Below are positions 41,701 to 53,200 of a stretch of DNA of 64,000 nucleotides, one piece after another. Source of the DNA: Symbiodinium natans. Taxonomy: Eukaryota; Sar; Dinophyceae; Suessiales; Symbiodiniaceae. Each line of letters begins with the position of its first letter. Within the stretch, counting starts at the first letter, position 1. The stretch lies in contig CAJNDS010002362.1 of the NCBI GenBank assembly GCA_905221605.1, forward strand, positions 346,501 to 410,500. The letters run 5' to 3'. Both the position numbers and the translations under genes were made by a program. Below the pieces are notes generated by a model, which searched no databases, was not told where the DNA came from, and saw only the letters and a program-made list of their open reading frames with translations.

Positions 41701-44200
41701 TTGAGAGATGTCGGACCTTTGCTTTGCACACCTTGTGTCGGCACAGCTCAAGCTTCACATGCACATGCCCGCTCAAGTTTCCCGCAGAGCATCCCGCAGC
41801 GTTGAAGAACAATCCAGCACTGTATATGCCTGGCCCACTGGCCACGCGTATGTTTGCGTTCAACGGGTCGACCTGTGACTACGGTCTCAGCCTTCGTTTT
41901 CTAGCCAACTTGTTTTCTGAAGTGCGCTCACCAGCGCAGGATGTACCGTGACAAGTCTGATAATACCAAGGCAGCAGAGAGCCTCCAAAGAAAGGCATGG
42001 CGTGGTATGCAAGACCAGCCCAGTTGGCATCTCAGAAAGCGCTGCCGAAAGCAGTCTGCAAGCACTCTGCAAACCTGACAAAGTTCTGGGGGGACAGCGC
42101 CCCGTCTCCCGCCAGGTGCCAGGGTGAAAGATTGGCCAACCTCTCGCGAGAGGCAATTTGCATTGCGTGGCATGGCTCTCCGATGAATGCGAGAGCCGCC
42201 GCATGGTGTAAGTCAACATGGGCAAAAAGTACTCCGATTTGTGTGATGAAGAAGGGCGCTTGCGTGAGCTGCCACTGAGAATCACAGAACTGGGTAGCCT
42301 CCCACCTGTCCCACCGTCCCATGTCATATTGTTCGTGCACAGGCTGCCGAAGCAAAGGAAAGCACTCCGTGGTGGAAGGAACAGGCCTTGATCTTGCATC
42401 AAGAATGGCCTTACACTGTAGCCTCACATCTTGTCTACTGATCCCGGCTGAGCTGACTCCTGCTCGGTTAAGCTTTCAGCTGGGGAGGGGTCGTCACAAG
42501 ACCATTGAGAAGCAGCATAGCCGGGCTTTGACATAAATGCCGATTGACATCTCCTGCATGACTAGTCTCGTCATGCCTGTAGACGTTCAATGCTTAAGTG
42601 CCGTCCTTTGCACACGGGTCTGCGTGCACGCGGATTTGAAGAAGTACCGACATACGCACAATGCAGAACGGCGGCTCGCAAGGACCTCATTTTGAGACAA
42701 ACCTCGAATAGAAGTGCTGCGGCCGTTTCTGAGAAGGTCGTTGAGGTAGAACTTTAGGGGCGGTAGAAGCTCACGGAAACACACAATACGAGGTCCAGGA
42801 AGCCGCGCGCCGTGCGGCCAAAGTCCTGAAGAAGCGACCACCGCCAGCACGACAGGTGACTCGGGCGAACTCTTTGCTTGTGAGCAGTTGCTGCTGGCAT
42901 GGCCTTCAGGTAGTCGACACTTTTGTGTTTCAACTCCGCCCATGACCTGCAGCCGCAAGCTTCCCTGCAGCCTGCTCACAGTTTTGCATCGTGGCGTAGA
43001 TCGGTCGAGCACTGTCCTCGGGCTTCAAGCCTGGATGCCCCTGAGCGATGCGCAATTCTTGGCGCTCCTCGGCCAGTACTTCAGAAACGCCGGGGTCCAC
43101 TGTTTTTTTACCTACAGGTTGCCTATTAACGCACTAAGCGTGGCTAGGCGGGTGGCCAAACAGCTTGGTCGCGCGAGATCATGCCCAAAGTAGATGTCCA
43201 CACAGTGGTCCACACATGTCCACACCACCAGCGCACATGGCTTCCGAGGCTCGTGAAGTCGCTGGCGCAGGAGCTGCCCTCGGCTTTTCCTGCACGCTGC
43301 CGTGCGGCGATTGAAGAGCTCTCCGAGAAGGGCGCTGCGACTTGCTTAGGGCCAGGGCGTGGCATGCCGTGGCTTAAGGCTTATCATGGGATTCTATACC
43401 TTGGACCCTTAAGGTGGTAGCCTTGGGTCCCGGGACCCTTTTTTAAGATTCCTAAGGCAGTATAAGGATAGTATAAGGCCATATCAGGAGTATATTAAAG
43501 GGAACCTTTAGGGGGTACAACCTCAGGGTACGAGTCTTAATTTTTCAGCTTCAGATTGAGTATCCTTATAGGCGCAGATTGCACCACATTGAGAGCACGC
43601 AACGTCTGGAGTTTCTTGTTGACATACGAATCATGTCGCAAAGCTGTGCGCGACAACTGCGAGGTAAAAGCAGTCCCAAATGTAAAGCAGGGCAGCTCAG
43701 GAAAGAGGGAAAGATCTTCCTCCGGACCTGTGCAAAGCGGTCCTGACCTTCGTCTGCTCGGTGGCATCTCCACGTGTTGCTGCGCAGCCGAAGCTTGGAG
43801 AAATACACATGTGTCCCACATGCACAAGTCCAGGTGGCGCTGCGATCGACTGCTAGTAGAAGTGTCCTGTTGCATGAACCTAGCGTGCTCATACTTACCG
43901 TGCCGCAGTACATTTTTTGCTTTGTCCATCGTCGTCCTGACCTTGATTGATGCCGATCGGCGGATCGTTGTGCCATCATGCCACTGTTGCATTGAGGGAG
44001 CTCCAGTTCCCCTGCTTGGAGCTGCTGGGAAGAGCAGGCCGCTGTGCCAGAACTCAATGTGGTATGAGATTTCTGAACAAGCAGCAACTGAGAAAACATG
44101 ACAGAACATCCCAAAGCAACACGCTGGTAATAGTTGTGAGTTCCACATGGCTGGCGTCACGCGTGCATGATTGACATGTCATTGAGGCAAAGCGATTGTC
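38713..44200. other. No recognisable gene
   Basis: About 5.5 kb with no recognisable protein. The largest overlapping frames near 43,540-44,160 run on both strands at once and resemble nothing known. A 14-bp perfect palindrome, GGGTCCCGGGACCC, lies at 43,425-43,438, in a stretch of short repeats such as AAGG and TATAAGG. Confidence 0.4.
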
Positions 44201-44210
44201 CGTTGTGCAG

Positions 44211-47200
44211 GCCTGGCTGTTCGAGCCTATGACGAGGATGCCAGCAAGGCAGATGTGCAGGCCTTCTTCTTCAAGCTGCTCAAAAAGGAGGCGCGGAGGT
44301 CGTCACTACAGTGGCACAATGTAGCACACAGCAACAAATACACACGAAAGTCTTGCTAGAGATGACAAGAGGCCAAAGCACAGCCAGCGTTCAAGCCAAG
44401 AGTCATGGCACGGACCCCAGTTGCGATTCGGGCCCCGATCTTGTTGCGGGAGGGGGGGGGTGACATCTTTGAGTTTCCAATGCAAAGATCTGCCACGAGG
44501 TCTTCCTGCTGCAGTACCTCCTGCGCTGGCTCCAGTCGAGCAATGCTTTGAAGAGCATCTCAAAGGAAGGCGCCTTCAAGCCTGAGGCACCAGAACCGGA
44601 CATGAACCCAGAACCATGGACTCATTCGCCTAAAAAACCGGATGCGAGAGCGCCAGGTGATCACATCCTTGTTGGAGACGCTGGCCGCGGAGATGGGCAA
44701 ATGTCTCCGATGGCAGCAGAGGTGGCAGCTCAAGGCCTCCACTTTCGACTCTCATCCATCACATGCGAAGCAATGATGACACAGCCATGCGGAGGGCGCC
44801 GCTTTGTTGGCTAAGCTCTCGTGTCCTTGTGTGCAACCAGCGCCTGACGTCTCCAGGCAACACGGGCCCTGCGCAAGGTCTTGGCCGCCACTCGTGAGGC
44901 CGCGAGCATGTTCGAGTCAAAAGCCTGAAACTGCCACCGCTGGTTCACGGATGTCAGGGATGTAGGAACGGAGGTTCCGTCATGTCGTTGTGGCATGGCA
45001 GAACTTGCAGATCATGGTCAGAAGGGACGTGTCACCCAAGCCGCAACTTCCTGTCTTGTCATTGGTCTGCAGGTTGCAATACCTTGGGCGCTGGCCTTCC
45101 TGAAGAAGGCTGAGGACAGCCTCGCAGATGCTGACACGCAGGGACGTGGGGATGTTCCAGAATACAGGAGGCAACTGGCGCTGCAAGGCATAGAATCGTT
45201 CTGTTCCTGAGTTGGAATCCAAAAGAAACATTGAGCCCACCCTCGCCAATCGAAAAGTCGACCAGGACCCTCCGGCACTGCTGGTCGCCGCCATTACCAC
45301 CAGTGAGGGTGTTGATCGTGCTGCCTTGATGGAGCTCTACACGAAACATGCCCTTCAGATGGCACATGGCCGACGTGTCTCGCGGTGGTTTACTGAGGTG
45401 GTTGCCATTCGCTGTCGGCAACTAGTGGACATGTAGCAGGACATATGCCACAATTAAATGCAATTATATATATGTATATGTGTGTGTGTGTGTTATATTT
45501 TTGTAGGTACGTCTCAGATCACCCGGTGACACGCACCAGACTGGAAGCAACAAAAACACGTGTGCATGAGATGTATCAGCCCATCCTTGCGTCTCAGATT
45601 TGCAACCCAGGTCCTGGAGGCCAAGAAGCCATTGGCCGAGTTTAGCCGCCGGCTTGGGTTAAGAATCCTAGCATGCTTCATACCTACAATGCGGTCATGC
45701 GCCGGAAAGCTACCAAGCTGCCGAAACAAGTTGGTTTACTGCGGAGAGCAAGCGGCAGCAACATGAAATGCGTGGCATGCGTAACTATAGTTAACAGGTA
45801 GCAGTCAGTCCTACGAGCCATGCTCGATGCCTTCGTGGCGGTGTCATACAAGTCCATCCAGCATGAGGCCTCGCCGCATGGGGTCCGGCAGTTAGCGGAG
45901 CCAGCGCGGAGGCCGGGTGCGGAGGTGCTTTTGGATTCTGCTGTTGAATTGAAGCCCGGCAGAGGAGTTTGAAAAGCAGCTCCTACCAACAGCTATGCGG
46001 ATGATGCGGCTCAGCAGCACATTCGTGTCAGGCCAGGTGTTAGCCTTCGTTGTTCTGCACCTACACATTACCGCCATTTCAGAAGCCGCTGGAAAGTGGG
46101 GCAGATTCGGGCAAATGTAAGCAGAGTATTCATTTTTCAGTCTTTCTGGCCTCGACGCACACGTATAGCCAAATTGCTTGTCGTGGCCGAGTTCGCCGTC
46201 GCATGTCGGTTGCCTGCGGACTGTTTAGTCGCGTTCGCAGTATTTCCGGTTCGCCACACGCGCACCGCTTCGGTCATTTTTGGTCTTCGTCCGATCACCA
46301 GTCCGGGAAAGCATCCCTCCCACAGTGCCGTTGCTCTTCACCTGAGATGTGTTGTCGGTTCTTTACGCGGTTTTATGCGATGTACTCGTGACCGGTACTC
46401 CACAGGACCGTGGGGAAGAACGCAGTCGAAGCAAGCTCTGGCAAGCCTCGCAGAAACAGCACAACACGCCTTTGCAAGCTTGCATGTGGAACCTCCATGA
46501 AACACGGCTTAGTCTAGGCCTCAACCCCCACCCCCCACCCCCACACCTGCAACTTTATATGGACAGGGGTGCGTGATGCATGGTAGCAAGGTGGTGAACC
46601 TTATGTGCTTGTTTGGGGAATACTGGCAAAATCTTGTGGTGCGGAGATTAGTGATAAGTGATGACCTGTCCTCAGGAAACGACAGCCGGCAGCCAGCGCA
46701 ACATCCTTCCCTGCCATGGTGAGACATGTTCCAAGTCAATGCATGCAGTGAAGTCCACACGCTTCCGTCACCTTGCACAAGTCATGTTTGTAGCATATTG
46801 TAGCTCCGGGCTCATACCTGCCCTGTGCAGGTGAACAAGGCAAAGCTGGATCTTTCATCTCAAGCAAAGGAGCTGCTAGATCTGGCTCCCGAGAGACTCA
46901 AAGACAAGGCAACTGTGCGGGCAAAGAAATGTGGAATTTGCAATGAGAAGAGGAACCGTCGGAGAAAAGTTCACCGGTGGTGCAGGAGAAACGCTTGAGT
47001 GGCCGACAGCTCGTCCGCGATGTGGTAGCAAAGTCGGCCGACTTGACAGCGCTGGTAGCTGTTGCTGAGGCCACAGATGCGCTTCTTGCGTAGAATGATG
47101 ACAGTGACTCAAGTAATGGCAAAGCAAGCCAGCAGTCAGTATTTCCTAGAGAGACAGACCGCGTGTGAAGTCACGCTGTGGCGTACTGTGCATGGCTGAT

Positions 47201-47290
47201 GCTGGCCTCCCCTTGCAGTCCTGGGCAGAGCTGGCAAAGAAAGCTGGAAAGGTGGATGAGAAGCAGGCATCAGTTTCCATCTTCACTAGG
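44211..47290 (+). CDS. GCN1: GCN1 N-terminal exon block
   Basis: Exon candidates are: 44,211-44,298 (LAVRAYDEDASKADVQAFFF); about 44,488-44,600 (EVFLLQYLLRWLQSSNALK); 44,857-44,922 (ATRALRKVLAATREAASMF, GC donor); about 45,073-45,141 (VAIPWALAFLKKAEDSLAD); about 45,300-45,385 (GVDRAALMELYTKHALQMA); about 46,831-46,933 (VNKAKLDLSSQAKELLDLAP); about 46,990-47,091 (RLSGRQLVRDVVAKSADLT); and about 47,213-47,290 (SWAELAKKAGKVDEKQ). The LYTKHAL and LDLSSQAK segments match N-terminal GCN1 landmarks in the right order; the others are supported by composition and splice-like ends. Not all joints keep phase, so some exons are missing or misplaced. Confidence 0.6.
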
Positions 47291-50200
47291 CCAAGCAGAT
47301 GCCCGGGGTTCTGTCAGCTGATTCGACATGGCAGGCAGCATTACAAGCTCTTGCCGAGCCACTTGTCTGCATGTTTTGCGTACTCCATATGCGCAAGCTT
47401 GCCGACATGGAGTGATTCCTCGTGCCCAGTGGCAGACGGTGCATTTTTTCCGCTGACGTTTGCAAGGCTTCAGGGGCACAGATTTTTTTTAATATCCTTA
47501 GAGCCGCTGTAGACAAGAGCACACGAGCCATGGATGAGAAGAAGCACGGCCCGAGCTTCAGCATGGACACATTGAAGGACCCAGAGAAGCTGAAGGCCTA
47601 CATGATGAAGTACTCCCAAAGCGAGGCCTTCAAGATTTGGGCCGGCTTTGCCGTCATCGCGTTTATTGTCTTCATGTTGGTGTCCAGCGGTGACTTCTCA
47701 TTCCTCTTGACCCTCTCGTCCCTGCTTAGCACATTCAGCTTTTTGATGGTGGCCTTGAAGATGGAAATCGGACGATCCTGCAAAGGAGTCTCCCTGAAAA
47801 TGATGGAGTGCTACTTGGTGATTTTCTTCTTTCGGCTTTGTGCAATCATCCCCTTCGAAGGCTACCTGCCATTTGACAAGTCTGGTGACTGGTTCTACCA
47901 GACATGCGAAGCCCTGGGCTTCTGCCTCGCTGGAACCATGGTGTACTTCTGCCGCGTGAAGTATGCGGCCAGCTACAACCCCGAGACGGACACCTTCCAG
48001 CACCTGTACCTGGGTGTTGGGGCCTTGGGTTTGTCCTTGATCTTCCATCCGAACTTGAACGGCTTCCTCCCCTCGGACATCGGCTGGGCCTTTGCGCTGT
48101 ACCTGGAGTCAGTGGCCGTCTTGTGCCAGCTTTTTATGTTCATGAAGGAGGGCCGCGCCCAGGAGCACACTTCCCACTTCCTTGCGGCACAGGCCTTGGC
48201 GAAGGTGATGTCCTTCATCTTTTGGGCTTCCTCCTTCAGCGAGCTGTCAGACCCAAACCATCACATCAAGGCCTTCGTTGGCAATTGGGTCGTGTGCGCG
48301 CAGCTCGTCCAGCTGCTGATCATGGGTGACTTCATTTATCACTACATGCGATGCATTCAGCAAGGCATCCCCGTCTCACAGCTCCTGTCGTCGGATGCTG
48401 TGTGAGACCATGTGAGACCCACCGGACTGCGAAAGGCACGTTCACTTGCGATTATGTTCATTCTTTCTGAGCTTCTCCACTCCACTTAATTTGCCGAGCG
48501 CCCGTGAGTTGACTCCGGGGGCTTTAAAACAGTTGCCGTGCAGTCGACTGTCACGTGCCGTCAGCCTTGTGCGCTTTTGACTCAACAAAGACTCCCGGCG
48601 GCAAAGCTGGAAAAGGCATGCTGGCCCAACATCCATTCAGAAGGCGCAGCATGACATACTGCCATGGGTTCCCCTCTTGTTGCCCGTGCTTTGATTATGA
48701 CTAGAATCGGCACCAAGGCTTGCCAGCCATTTGCCCAAGCAGGAGGAAGTCACGGCAGTTGCAAAGTTGATCGAAATTCGGCTGCATCCTTGTTACTTGG
48801 AACGTTTTCAGGTGGAACTTGGATCGGTGCATAAACTTCAGTGCAAAGCTGCGAAATAGCGCAAGCAGCATCTGGGATCTTGAGCAAACATGCAGGGCGC
48901 GAGTTGCTACACACCAGCGCCTCAAGAACCCTCACTTAAATCTCCAACCCACTCGCCTCCACGAGTTCCAGAGCTACTTGCGTGCCCATCTGATACAGAA
49001 GCTTTCACCATGCCATGTTTTGGCAAGAAGCATGGCCTGCGTCAGGCATGAAGGTCTTCCACAGTGCAGGGTAAGGCCAAGCGCAAAGTCCATGTCACAC
49101 GCCTGGAGCTCACCCGAGACCGAAGAAGGTAAAGCAGCGAGGAAACGCCCATGGGCAAACTTGACCTCGAGAGCCGAAGCCAATTTTTGTTGCAGGCCTC
49201 TGATTAAAACACGCCCAACCATTGTCCAATGGGGCAGTAGAGTAGAGCAGTGTTCTTGAAGGACCTCCTTCCGATACTAAGGATCCCAAAGGGCCGCTCA
49301 TCAAAGTTGCTGCCGAGGATGCCAATGAAGAGACGCTTAGCGCCAGCACGGGCCCAGCCATCAAGGTTTCTTCTACATTTTGTCAGAGAAAGGTCCAAGT
49401 GGTACATACCGGCCCTCTGTTTTTGCATGCGGTACATCCCGCAAACCAGAACGAGAAGCCTTTAGCATCACGGTCCAAGGACACGGTTCTTGGCCTACAC
49501 AGCATTGGGTGCACTGGCCGTGCTTCTCCCCGTGTCAGCGCAAGACCAGGCACACTTGGTCAGTGCTGAGTCGCAGCTGCCACGTAAGACCTTTAAGAGA
49601 TTAGCGTAGTCGGCGCGGTGCTATGTGCTATGTGCTCGATTGTCCCTGGCCAGGTTGTGGCTGAGCTTTTGAAGCCACTGGCTGACAAGAAGGCACCAGA
49701 ACGCGCACGTTTGGCTGCGCTGACAGCCATGGCGCAGGTGACGCAACAAAGCGAAGGCACATTGATCTCGCGCGGCGTTTTTGCTTATCAAGGCGCTGAG
49801 AACTGCGCGCCCCTATTCCCTGCAGGAATCTCCAGGTCCTGGGCCGGCAGCTTTGTGGACAAGGCTCGGGGTGGGTCGTGGCAAGACTTCACGACTTCAC
49901 AAAGGTGTTGGCGAAGATGTTGTGCCACGACGATCTGAAAGGCTCTGCCTTTGCTGACTCTGGCCGCCACCAAGCCTGCACAGCGGCTGCAGAGTCTTTT
50001 GGCCTGGGCCTCCATTGGATCATTGGCGAAGGCCGGCGCGCACATGGCCGCAACATGAGCTGAGCTGGTTGGCGAATCACAGATTGGTGGCGCAGGCCGA
50101 CGAAGAAGCCTTGAGCTCCAAGCTGAAGAAGGATCAGCTTAGCTTGATCAAGGACCGAGTTTCACTCTCAATGCCACGCACGGCGATGAAACAACTGCGT

Positions 50201-53200
50201 CGGGGAGCTTGCACTTTTGCCAGGAAGGCGTCTCCTTCCTGAATGCAATTCCCACGATCCAGAAAGCACCCATGACGGAGCTATCTTCTCAGGCCAGAGG
50301 GGGCACGCAAATCTTGACGACAGTAAAGTGCCGGCTCCCTTGTGCCGAGGCACAACTTTGGCGAGCACTACTGGCAGGCCGAGTTCCTGGCAGCCCATCT
50401 GTTGATGATGCTGCGAAAGACATACCCTGGCTAGCTTTGCCACCAAAGCCGCCGGGGACTTGGATGCCTGTTCGCCACAGTAGGTCCGATTCGCTTCCGC
50501 CAATTCCTGCACCTGCAGCCGGCAGGTTCGGAGAGGCACTGCCAGTGGCCCGAAGCACCATTGTACTCCTCGCAGGTCGATTGCCGATTTTTGCTCAACA
50601 TCGCACTGTGTGGCACAGCTGTTCATGGCACAACCTTTTGTTCATGTGAAGAGCCCAAAGACTTCCGACGAGATCGGCAACGTTGAGCCTGCCCTGTGAG
50701 GCTTGTATAGCACCTCTCCTGAGCGTAGCCTCAACGAGTCGGAGGCAACTTGGATCAACTTGGTCTTTGGGCGGACTGTTTCGAGTGGTCGCAGGATGTC
50801 GCAGGCCACATATTGGAAGAAACAAGTACCACATGGGAGATGCAAAGTATAATACGAAAAGTTGATTGCGTCTAGGTTTGCCAGGTCCCTTTGTGAGAGG
50901 GAACAGAATTCAACGACGTGGTTGGGCTTTGCTTTTTTAGGATGTGCTTTGCGATGAGGAAGAAGCAAACCCGATAAGGCTTGCAAGGGACAAGCAAAGT
51001 ATGACGAAATTCCCATGCAATCCCACAGTTTTTGACATGCGTGGTTCAGCCCAGCATGCGAGTTGCGGGGGCTTGCTTGTCAGGCAGAGAAGCCGAGTCA
51101 GCTCCTGAGCCTCAAGGACATCATTCAGCAGCTGCAGGCTGGTCTTCCGAGACGGCAGGTGAAACAACTTAGATGCCTTGCCCTCATGTGGCATCATGCG
51201 ACCGATTTCGTGAAGCCTCCTGCCGCTGCCAGGAGAAAGGCACCGACAGCACGCTGCTGTTGTTGGCACAGGCATTTGGGGTTGTCTCTCCAGCGTGCGG
51301 TGTCCAAATACCTGCCGAGGGTACGGTTCTTTTTCAAGCCTGCGCTTTAGCAGGCGCTGATCGCTTGGCTTGCCGAGCTCGCTGCCCTGCCGAAGCCACA
51401 ACGGCAGGCTCAGCGACTGCGCAGCACCAGACAAGTTTGCCACAACCCTCGCACGGCATCCCTGAAGGTGAGCAGCGCAGCCTTGCGAAGCATTCTGGTC
51501 GATCTTTGTCACGCCGCTGCTGCCGCTGCCTCACTTCGTCCGGAGATCATTGGCTTGCTCCACGGCAGCAGCATAGCTCTACATGCACCCTCGATTTGCG
51601 AGATCATTGTTCGGGACACTGGTAATGGTACTGTGAACCTGAATAGCCGCGGCACAAGCGATTCTCAGCAACGACTGACATGGTAACATGGTAAGGTAGC
51701 ACAGCCTTGTGCAAATCATGCGATCGTTGATTCGGTCGGGAATTTGAGTTTTCAGAGTGTAAACTCAACTCACTGTGAGGCTTTGCCTCGCGGCTCACCA
51801 CCCGCTTCTGGGATCGCGGCACTGGCCGCAGCTGAAGTACTGGAAATGGCTCCGCTATCGGGGCCCACTGGCAGCATGCTTCGACAAGGCAGGTGTCAGT
51901 GTCTCAGAGGGACGCTCGGCCAGTCCAGGGACGTTTAAGAGGGCGAAAGCCAGCAACATTGACTTTGCTCCGAGGGATCTTGTGGAAGCATCGGAAACCG
52001 TGCAAATGCATGGAGATTTTGAGATGTTGTGATGCTACGGAACATGAATCAAGCATTGTTGAAGCTCTTTCATCCCTGAAAGGCCAGCTCCAATGTTTGG
52101 GCAACCCTCCGCGATTTGATTTGTGCCGGCCGAGTCTTAGTTACATTTTGCAGTGCTATTTCACTATACCTGACAAGCCGCGCTGTGCACTTTCTGCTGC
52201 CGAAAGGGTGAGGTGAGTGCATTTAAGGAAAGCTTCCCCGGACCGATGCCTCTGGCTGCCGCCTGGCTGCCATCTCTTTGGCCTCCGCCTTCGATGGCAG
52301 CGAGCCGGCACTGCACGAAGAGGCAGCTGCACTCGTCCGCGCCGCGCATCTGCAAAGAGAATTTGGGTGTCGAGCCTGGTCGAAACCAGCGAGTCCTGTG
52401 AAGGCTATCAGCTGCAGCACAAAGCAGCATCCCACGTGGAATTAGCATACTTACCTGTAGTGTAGATATTTCCAATATGCGCCTGGATGTGATGTCCAGA
52501 CACTGCGCTCAGGAGTGCGTGGCTGCGTTGCCCACGGAACAGGTGCCCGGGCTTTGCAAGATGTCCCATATGTCCCCCTTCCTACATCATGCCATAGCAT
52601 GCCCACGGGTGGTTGTGAGGCAATGTCGCTGCATAGCCTCCTTTTGATCTGCCACAATGGTAGAGTTTTACATAGCTCTTGCGGCCCGTGGGCTTCGTAT
52701 CTTGCAAGCCAAGGTTAGTGCAGAAGCAATCGAGGACAGTTGTAGCACGAGAGGTTTCTTGAAGCCTGGGCAGAGCAGGTGAGGCCTAGGCCGTCGCCTG
52801 CAACTTGTGCCCGGGATGCGCGCGTCGTGAGGACGTGAAGATCTACTTTGCTCCGGAAGGCGTCTTGTGGATCGAGGACACAGCGTGTCATGTTTCTGCA
52901 TGCGTGGGAGACCCTCGTCGCTTCCCCATTCTAGGAGGGTGTCTATGTGGCTGAAGAGCGGGAGAACAAGAACCTTCAAAAGAACAAATACCTCGGCACA
53001 TTCGAGGAGGAGGAGGTAAAACAAGGCCCTTCGGCATCGCGGCTCAAGTTTGCGCCCAAGGACACAACACTGCGCGGTCTTCTTCATGGTTCGAGTGTAT
53101 ATACTGGGGCCACCTGATCCATCTCCTTACACAACTACCGGTACTCGTAGCCAGCAGGCCCCCAGGTGCAGTGAGGACAAGGTTCGGGTGCTGGCAGGAG

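Noticed and set aside
43537-44160. Overlapping ORFs of about 180-207 aa on both strands
   Set aside because: Simultaneous openness on both strands and no protein-like pattern; the 3' part lies just before the first GCN1 exon candidate.
47422-47529. N-terminal extension of the KDEL receptor from a GTG
   Set aside because: It crosses a polypyrimidine-AG acceptor and resembles no ERD2 protein; the ATG at 47,530 is preferred.
14356-53050. Further GGCTCAAG matches (for example 14,356, 17,563, 27,279, 53,034) as spliced-leader relics
   Set aside because: Only 8-9 bases match and they are not placed upstream of an intronless gene; such short words are expected by chance.
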